Shown here: in pieces, positions 58,372 to 64,000 of the stretch
Layout of the letters: every line of letters starts with the position of its first letter
How positions within the stretch are numbered: the stretch's first letter is position 1
Assembly: GCA_964570685.1 (NCBI GenBank)
Contig: CAZMZC010000007.1
Coordinates: 17,091-81,090 of the forward strand
Direction: 5' to 3'
DNA: 64,000 nt
Source: UBA1189 sp964570685
GTDB lineage: Bacteria > Bacteroidota > Bacteroidia > Bacteroidales > Bacteroidaceae
Made by a program: the position numbers and the translations under genes
Notes under the pieces: model-generated
Told to the model about the DNA's origin: nothing
The model's input: the letters and a program-made list of their open reading frames with translations, nothing else
The model's database searches: none

Positions 58372-58575
58372 ATGGAAGATCTTAATCAAATCAAAGTAGT
58401 GCTGGTAAAGAAGAAAAGAACTGGCAAATGGCTTGCTGAACAGATTGGCAAGAGCAATTGTACCGTGAGTAAGTGGTGTTCAAATGTTACACAACCTGAC
58501 ATCCCTACCTTATCAAAAATTGCCGGGGCTCTTGAAGTTGATATAAGGGATTTGCTTGTAGGCAATGAAGGATAA
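58372..58575 (+). CDS. Small XRE-type regulator (restriction-modification controller-like)
   Basis: 67 aa, a single helix-turn-helix domain: VKKKRTGKWLAEQIGKSNCT then VSKWCSNVTQPDIPTLSKIA, the Cro/CI pattern, and DIRDLLVG at the end. Small XRE proteins of this size are common regulators of restriction-modification genes. It is first in the operon, 64 bases before the type IIG gene, which fits a controller that times restriction relative to methylation. Direct autoregulation is inferred only. Confidence 0.88.
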   Translation: MEDLNQIKVVLVKKKRTGKWLAEQIGKSNCTVSKWCSNVTQPDIPTLSKIAGALEVDIRDLLVGNEG

Positions 58576-58639
58576 TAAAAAGCCCAAACAGACAAGTTGA
58601 GATTTCGATATATCATCACAAAAGTGCAGAAATTCAATT

Positions 58640-61600
58640 ATGGACACCATACATATTCTTCAGAATTTGGTTTGCCGCTTTCAAGAAGCAAAGATAGATG
58701 GTAGCCTAGAAGGCGCATCAGAAGCAACTATACGAACATGGATAGATGAACTTCTGTCTGTGTTCGGATGGAATGTGCAGGATACTCATCAGGTTCTTAC
58801 AGAACGAACTCTAGACAAAGAGGAACGTCAGAAACTGAAAGCGATTGGTTCTACGAACGTGCGTCCAGACTATACGCTTGTTAATGGTAAAGTTCCTTTG
58901 GCATTCGTAGATGCAAAAAGCCTTGACGTAAACATTGCGACAAGTAAGGAGGTCGCTTTTCAGATTCGTTCATATGGTTGGTCAATAGGAGCACCATTCT
59001 CAATTGTAACCAACTTCGAACAGTTATCCATTTATGACTGTTCATATATGCCGCATATTAACGATGAAGCAAATTTTGCAAGACGTTTTTACGCGACAGT
59101 TGATGAATTTATTGAAAAGTTCGATACTTTAAATACCTTCCTTTCTCGTAGCAATGTTTTGGATGGCAATGTAAAATTTGTTCAGCAGAAAGGCAATGCT
59201 CTTGACGAAAATTTCTCAAAGATGCTTGGTACAGCACGTATTGAACTTGCCAAAGCAATAATTGCAAACAATAAAATTGAAAGCATTGGTGCGCTCAGTT
59301 ATTATGTACAAACAATCATAAACCGCATTCTGTTCATTCGTGTTTGTGAGTCAAGAGGGTTGGAAGCTGAAGGCTTGCTAAACAAGTTCGCTCAGAGCAA
59401 TTTTTGGGAGGAATTTAAGAATAGTTCATATGGTGATTTCTATGACCATTACGATGGGCCTATGTTCAAGAAGATTCCTTCGTTACAATCCTTACAGATT
59501 GACAATTCTGTATTTGAGTCTTTTCTTGCCAATCTCTACTATCCTTCGCCTTATCGTTTTGATGTTATTCCACTGAAAACGCTGAGCGATATTTATGACC
59601 TTTTCCTTGGTTATCAACTTGTAGTAGATGGTTCATCTGTTACAGATGAGCTAAAGGCTGAGTTTAAGAAGAGTAACGGGGCAGTAACAACACCAGAGAC
59701 ACTTGTCAATCAGGTTATTGAATGCACCATTCCTTTGCATACGATAGATAACCTCACCATAGAGCAAATTTTCGACCTCAAAATTATAGACATTGCTTGT
59801 GGTAGCGGCGTGTTTTTGGTCGGTGTATACGATTATCTGGTTAAACAAATAGAAAAAAAACTCGAACGTAGGCAAAGTTGTAATGTCGAACTCTATGCTG
59901 ATTTAGAGTATCCTGTGCTAAACATCAATGGTAGGCGTAAACTTATCAATAATTGCATCTATGGTGTGGACATTAATCCTGAAGCTGTAGAGGTCTCTAA
60001 AATGTCGCTTTGCTTGCGTCTTATTGATAACTATTCTCCAAAAGACTTTGACACCGTTGGTTTGCTGGGCTCACAAATACTCAAAGGAATAGGTACAAAC
60101 ATCCGTTGTGGTAATACCTTGGTAGGTATTGATATTGAGCAACACTTCCCTGCGATTGCCGACAACATGAGAGAACTCCAAGAAACAAATGCATTTGATT
60201 GGGAATCATCTTTTCCCACTGTTTTTGAGAAAGGTGGATTTGATTTTGTAATAGGCAACCCTCCATATGTTGAGGTCAAGAATTACAATGTTGGTTTACC
60301 TCATATGGCTGCTTACATAAAAAAGAACTATTCTTCTAGCAAAAATGGAAAAATAGACCTTGCAATTCCATTTATAGAGAAGGGCGTCAGCCTACTCAAT
60401 GACAATGGACGTTTAGGTTTTATCGTACAGAAGCGTTTCTTCAAGACAGAGTACGGCAAAGGTATTCGTGAACTTCTTGCAACTCGCAAATTATTGAACG
60501 GAATATATGATTACGAAGAAACAAATCTTTTCGCAGGCAGACTCACCTATGTTGCAATTGTCGTGTGTGACAATGATATCGCAAACAATAAACACATATG
60601 GTATTGCAATTCAAACTCGCACAATACAATGTTAGTGAGTGCGGACGCACTTTCTGATACTCCTTGGAATTTTGAGAATGCTCAGTTGAATGACCTTCGT
60701 CTTCGCTTGACAAAGAGGTTAGGTACACTTAAAGATATTTGCAATGTTAAGGTTGGTGTACAAGTTCTATGGAATGATGCCTTCCAAATTCATGTTGACA
60801 ATATAGAGAATGAACTTATCTATGGTCACAGCGTAATAGACAAACACATTGTTATTGAAAAAGAAGCTTGTAAACCTCTTTTGTGTAACGAGCATTTTGC
60901 ACCGCTGACAAAACGTGACTACACAACATATGCATTATTTCCATACGATGTAACAGACGATGGAGAAGTAACAGAGTTGAGTATCAATGACATTGAAGAT
61001 AGATACCCCTATGCTTACAATTACCTAACAAAGCATAAGAAACTTATTACATCAAATGTTCAGACATTGCCAGAAAAAAACAAATCTTACAATGCGGCAG
61101 AACATTGGCATTTGTTCACTCGTGCAAACAATCATGGCGCAGTTTACAAGAAACTTGCAGTACCTATGACGGCTCAATATCCACAGGCTGCCGTAATCAC
61201 AGATAGTCATGTATATTGTGACAATGCCAATATGTTCTTTGTGCAAGTCCCTGACATGACAGAAGAGAAACTTTATGCATTGTCTGCTATTATCAATTCG
61301 ACCATCTTCTGTGCCTTTGCTCGTTCAATCACTAATCCACAACAAGGAGGTTACTATAAGTTCAACAAACAGTTTCTTAATCCAGTACCCGTTCCCAAAG
61401 AGGCTTTTATTGAATGCAATCCACAGATAAAGAAACTGGCAAGGATCGCAAAAAGAATCGAGGAAACCAACGAACAGATTCGCACAAGTATCGGTGGACA
61501 GACAACAGGTCTTGAAAATTCTTTAAAGTCACTCTGGTCAGACCTAGATAAAATTTGCGATAAACTCTATGGATTGACCAAAGAAGAAAAAGGTATCATT

Positions 61601-61648
61601 TATTCAACTCACAGATTTGATAGAAATCCCTATGGACAAGAAAATTAA
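58640..61648 (+). CDS. Type IIG restriction-modification enzyme (Eco57I-like fusion)
   Basis: 1002 aa. The N-terminus has a PD-(D/E)XK-type nuclease core (RPDYTLVNGKVPLAFVDAKS, Asp77 and Asp91-x-Lys93). The middle is an N6-adenine methyltransferase: motif I DIACGSGVFLVGVYDYL near 388 and motif IV NPPYVEV near 539. The last 300 residues look like a target-recognition region (KVGVQVLWNDAFQIH, YYKFNKQFLNPVPVPKEAFI). Such enzymes methylate and cut beside an asymmetric site. AT-rich composition suggests transfer. The second methylase gene overlaps its end by 17 bases. Confidence 0.9.
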   Translation: MDTIHILQNLVCRFQEAKIDGSLEGASEATIRTWIDELLSVFGWNVQDTHQVLTERTLDKEERQKLKAIGSTNVRPDYTLVNGKVPLAFVDAKSLDVNIATSKEVAFQIRSYGWSIGAPFSIVTNFEQLSIYDCSYMPHINDEANFARRFYATVDEFIEKFDTLNTFLSRSNVLDGNVKFVQQKGNALDENFSKMLGTARIELAKAIIANNKIESIGALSYYVQTIINRILFIRVCESRGLEAEGLLNKFAQSNFWEEFKNSSYGDFYDHYDGPMFKKIPSLQSLQIDNSVFESFLANLYYPSPYRFDVIPLKTLSDIYDLFLGYQLVVDGSSVTDELKAEFKKSNGAVTTPETLVNQVIECTIPLHTIDNLTIEQIFDLKIIDIACGSGVFLVGVYDYLVKQIEKKLERRQSCNVELYADLEYPVLNINGRRKLINNCIYGVDINPEAVEVSKMSLCLRLIDNYSPKDFDTVGLLGSQILKGIGTNIRCGNTLVGIDIEQHFPAIADNMRELQETNAFDWESSFPTVFEKGGFDFVIGNPPYVEVKNYNVGLPHMAAYIKKNYSSSKNGKIDLAIPFIEKGVSLLNDNGRLGFIVQKRFFKTEYGKGIRELLATRKLLNGIYDYEETNLFAGRLTYVAIVVCDNDIANNKHIWYCNSNSHNTMLVSADALSDTPWNFENAQLNDLRLRLTKRLGTLKDICNVKVGVQVLWNDAFQIHVDNIENELIYGHSVIDKHIVIEKEACKPLLCNEHFAPLTKRDYTTYALFPYDVTDDGEVTELSINDIEDRYPYAYNYLTKHKKLITSNVQTLPEKNKSYNAAEHWHLFTRANNHGAVYKKLAVPMTAQYPQAAVITDSHVYCDNANMFFVQVPDMTEEKLYALSAIINSTIFCAFARSITNPQQGGYYKFNKQFLNPVPVPKEAFIECNPQIKKLARIAKRIEETNEQIRTSIGGQTTGLENSLKSLWSDLDKICDKLYGLTKEEKGIIYSTHRFDRNPYGQEN

Positions 61649-63455
61649 AGCACTAGTAACAAAATACTCCGGCAACGAAACACTACTGATTCAACTTGTT
61701 GTTAAAGCATTTGTTAGATATAATCACTTAGAGTTGGGCAACGGATTCCTCTCCAGTTTTGTAGGTGCCGCAAACCAGGAACTAGAAGCAGACATTGAAT
61801 TACTTTCTGTTCAATGCTCAATAGAAGATGTTATCAACATCTTTGAACTCGCTATTCCTGATATTGAGAAAACTGCTAACGGAGCTATTTATACACCTAA
61901 GTACATTCGTGATTACATTGTCTGGCAGGTAATGCATTCTATTGAAAAGCCTTTGGCAGAATGCCTTTGTGCTGATATTTCCTGTGGGTGTGGCGCATTC
62001 CTCTACACGCTGGCAGTGTACATTCATGAACATACAGGAGAACAGTACTGCAATATCTTCAAGAACCTTTATGGCGTAGACATTAGCACAACAAGTGTAA
62101 ATCGTGCTAAGATAATGCTGGCACTTGTCGCTTTGCTGAATGGTGAAATCATTCAGGAAGATTTATTCAATTTGTTCGTGGGAGATTCACTTACATTCGA
62201 TTTCCTATCAATGCCGAATGTTACTACTAACAATGGTTTAGATGTTATTGTCGGCAATCCTCCATACGTTCGTTCAAGACATATTGACAAAGAGACTAAG
62301 AAGAATCTCTCTCTTTGGAGTTCGTCAAAAGTAGGGAACGCTGATCTTTACATTCCTTTCTTTGAGATAGGCTTGACGGCATTGAATGAAAATGGATTAC
62401 TTGGCTACATAACAGTCAATACATTCTTCAAGAGTGTAAATGCTCGCACGCTACGAAACTATTTTTCCGGCAACCACTTATCCCTGAGCATCGTTGATTT
62501 TGGCCAACAGATTATCTTCAAGAAGAAACTTGCGTACACTTGCTTGGCCTTCATATCAAAGAAACATAGTGAGTCTTTGTTGTATGTAAAGGCAGATATT
62601 GCAGACGTGCAGGCGCAGAAAAATTTTGTCTACAGCAGGATAACCTACTCTTCTTTGGACAATCATCGAGGATGGCATTTGAACAGAAACGATGTGCTTG
62701 AAAATATCCGTCTCATAGAAAGTGCAGGTGAGGCGCTTGGTGATAAATACGTCATCAAGAATGGCATTGCTACACTTGCAAATGATGTATTCATTTTTCG
62801 ACCTGTGCGTACGGATGCCGACTACCACTATCTTCTTCGAGATGGCAAGGAATACTCCATCGAGAAAGGAATTTGCAGAGATATCATTAAGCCAAACATA
62901 TTGAAGAGCGAGGCGGAAATTAGTGAAAAGGAGGAAAAAATCATCTCTCCCTACGATACTGATTGCAATGTAATAGCAGAAGATTTTTTCGTAAATAAAT
63001 TCCCTAAAGCATACAAATACCTTCAAGATTGTCGTGGTATTCTTGATAAACGAGATAAAGGCGAAGGTGATTATGAGGCATGGTATGCTTTCGGACGCAC
63101 TCAGGCAATTGCCGACTCCGGAAAAAAGTTGCTCTTCCCTTATATGAGTGACCTTCCTCACTTTGTATATACTTCGCAGAAAGACATGATGATCTACTGC
63201 GGTTATGCTATCTATAACGAATCGGAAACCGAACTGCTGTTCTTAAAGAAAGTGTTGGAATCAAGCGTATTTGATTACTATATGAAGAATACGAGCAAGC
63301 CATATTCGACTGGTTATTATTCATACGCAAAAAATTACGTTAAATCATTCGGTATTTATCCCTTTACGGATGAAGAAAAACGACATCTTCTCTCATTGAA
63401 ATCGAAAGAGGAAATTGATGAATATATACGAAAGGTTTACCAAATCGCAATATAA
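61632..63455 (+). CDS. N6-adenine DNA methyltransferase (second methylase of the system)
   Basis: 607 aa from the ATG at 61632, which overlaps the type IIG gene. Motif I DISCGCGAFLYTLAVYI near 115 and motif IV NPPYVRSRH near 208 identify a TaqI/Eco57I-class methylase; the C-terminal half (GIATLANDVFIFRPVR, YYSYAKNYVKSFGIYPF) is a target-recognition-like domain. No nuclease motif is seen. In Eco57I systems a separate methylase protects the strand the fusion enzyme does not; the same division is likely here. Confidence 0.9.
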   Translation: MDKKIKALVTKYSGNETLLIQLVVKAFVRYNHLELGNGFLSSFVGAANQELEADIELLSVQCSIEDVINIFELAIPDIEKTANGAIYTPKYIRDYIVWQVMHSIEKPLAECLCADISCGCGAFLYTLAVYIHEHTGEQYCNIFKNLYGVDISTTSVNRAKIMLALVALLNGEIIQEDLFNLFVGDSLTFDFLSMPNVTTNNGLDVIVGNPPYVRSRHIDKETKKNLSLWSSSKVGNADLYIPFFEIGLTALNENGLLGYITVNTFFKSVNARTLRNYFSGNHLSLSIVDFGQQIIFKKKLAYTCLAFISKKHSESLLYVKADIADVQAQKNFVYSRITYSSLDNHRGWHLNRNDVLENIRLIESAGEALGDKYVIKNGIATLANDVFIFRPVRTDADYHYLLRDGKEYSIEKGICRDIIKPNILKSEAEISEKEEKIISPYDTDCNVIAEDFFVNKFPKAYKYLQDCRGILDKRDKGEGDYEAWYAFGRTQAIADSGKKLLFPYMSDLPHFVYTSQKDMMIYCGYAIYNESETELLFLKKVLESSVFDYYMKNTSKPYSTGYYSYAKNYVKSFGIYPFTDEEKRHLLSLKSKEEIDEYIRKVYQIAI

Positions 63456-63458
63456 TAG

Positions 63459-63575
63459 GACGAGGAAACACTTTATATCTACACCACGGAAGGTCAACGT
63501 GTGAATGAGCTGAAAAAAGGTATAAATATCGTCCTCCTGAAAGATGGAAGCATAAGGAAGGTATTTGTGAAATAA
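63459..63575 (+). pseudogene. C-terminal remnant of an unrelated secreted protein
   Basis: Four bases after the methylase stop, in a frame opened by a TAG, is DEETLYIYTTEGQRVNELKK then GINIVLLKDGSIRKVFVK and a stop. This is the tail type found at the end of Bacteroidales secreted proteins (compare the end of the LRR protein at 19682). It has no start or body. Confidence 0.75.
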
Positions 63576-63582
63576 TCAGGAA

Positions 63583-63615
63583 CGAGAGGTTACCATTGCA
63601 ACCTCTCGCTGTTTT
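63583..63615 (+). terminator. Terminator after the secreted-protein remnant
   Basis: CGAGAGGTT pairs with AACCTCTCG, then CTGTTTT. Probably the original terminator of the lost gene, now serving the methylase operon. Confidence 0.8.
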
Positions 63616-63644
63616 GCTCCTCAAGAATCTACCTATAAAACGAC

Positions 63645-63674
63645 TCAAGCCCGAACGGCAAGGTTCGGGCTTGA
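63645..63674. terminator. Strong hairpin TCAAGCCCGAAC/GTTCGGGCTTGA
   Basis: Perfect 12-bp stem with a 6-base loop, but no long T-run on the forward strand. It may be a terminator for either direction or a repeat. Confidence 0.6.
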
Positions 63675-63763
63675 TACCGTACTGTTTGCCGATCGTGAGT
63701 AACTTCTGCGGAGTTAAGGAACAAAAAGAAAGAGATTTTATGGCTATAATAAATTTTATTAAC

Positions 63764-63772
63764 TAACTTTGC
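63764..63772 (+). promoter_or_regulatory. -7 promoter box for the rhuM-like gene
   Basis: TAACTTTGC, about 100 bases before the ATG. Confidence 0.5.
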
Positions 63773-63870
63773 GGAAACATCTGAAGTTTACAAATTAGAG
63801 TCAAATTACTATAGACGCACTAAAAGAGACACAACCGTATCAATCACCTGCAAACAAATAAGTTACATTA

Positions 63871-63951
63871 TGCCAAAACGACATGAAATAAGAAACAGTA
63901 CCGCTGAATTCCTTATCTTTCAATTGGAGAATAAGGAACAGGGGGTTGCAT
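63871..63951 (+). pseudogene. RhuM-like gene, 5' end, interrupted
   Basis: MPKRHEIRNSTAEFLIFQLE NKEQGV from the ATG at 63871 is the typical RhuM start (EIRNSTAEFLIFQ...). After Val26 the expected charged sequence is lost and the DNA becomes a terminal repeat. RhuM proteins occur in defence islands and mobile regions of Bacteroidales; function is unsettled. The downstream part, if any, is outside the window. Confidence 0.7.
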
Positions 63952-64000
63952 ATTCCGGCGATACCCGTTCACCAATTCCGGTGATATCCGTTCACTTAGT
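63952..64000. mobile_element. End of an insertion sequence (IS21-like terminal repeats)
   Basis: ATTCCGGCGATACCCGTTCAC (63952-63972) and ATTCCGGTGATATCCGTTCAC (63975-63995) are repeated with a 23-base period, the multi-repeat end seen in IS21-family elements. It begins exactly where the RhuM similarity stops. The transposase genes are beyond the window, so the family is a judgement from the end only. Confidence 0.6.

Overview
The window is a chromosomal segment of a Bacteroidales bacterium, most likely Prevotellaceae or Bacteroidaceae. Three things support this: repeated TAnnTTTGC promoter boxes of the Bacteroidetes sigma factor; Bacteroidales-typical families (DUF3276, DUF5606, DUF4923, DUF4249 beside a TonB receptor, C10 peptidase, BspA-type LRR protein, GHL10, meso-DAP dehydrogenase); and a methylmalonyl-CoA mutase pair of the succinate-propionate pathway. 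The background looks fairly GC-rich by eye, with clearly AT-richer accessory patches near 16.8-17.7 kb, 43.4-44.6 kb and 57.7-64 kb.

Layout. 0-15 kb: housekeeping and transport genes (pncB, mutBA, a GHL10 hydrolase, cstA, uvrA, a DUF4249 lipoprotein with its TonB receptor). 14.7-20.7 kb: an accessory stretch with a yhcG-type nuclease gene broken by a stop codon and bracketed by direct repeats, a promoter-to-terminator segment with strong RNA stems, an AT-rich two-gene unit with a HEPN-like RNase motif, a BspA-like LRR protein, and a gene-free element bounded by inverted repeats. 20.8-32.5 kb: core genes (DUF3276, SLC13 permease, nusB-yajC-ybbR-coaE, DUF5606, DUF4923, BASS transporter, ddh, C10 protease). 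32.5-42.2 kb: a ten-gene operon for a specialised fatty-acid or polyene-like lipid (acyltransferase, KS, ACP, two dehydratases, thioesterase, FAD oxidoreductase, ketoreductase, MMPL exporter, LolA-like carrier). It resembles aryl-polyene clusters but lacks the aromatic starter genes. 42.3-57.7 kb: regulators (two AraC paralogues), transporters (CDF, SMR, CorC), small secreted or membrane proteins, a CPBP protease inside a second inverted-repeat element, and several decayed genes (YdeI-like, Crp/Fnr, DUF3791/DUF3990 toxin-antitoxin, a tRNA-like sequence). 58.3-63.5 kb: a restriction-modification module (XRE regulator, Eco57I-like type IIG enzyme, separate N6-adenine methylase), followed by the tail of an unrelated secreted protein and a rhuM gene cut by what looks like an insertion-sequence end.

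The most unusual features are the short repeats. Some are read in frame inside uvrA, the DUF4249 lipoprotein and the end of the MMPL gene. A family of about 110-bp inverted repeats bounds two elements that also carry tandem TGCA-centred palindromes. A palindrome recurs upstream of promoters of unrelated genes. The best candidates for an undescribed system are the structured RNA locus at 16.35-16.73 kb with the HEPN gene pair after it, and the inverted-repeat elements. All functional names come from reading the translations; no database search was possible.
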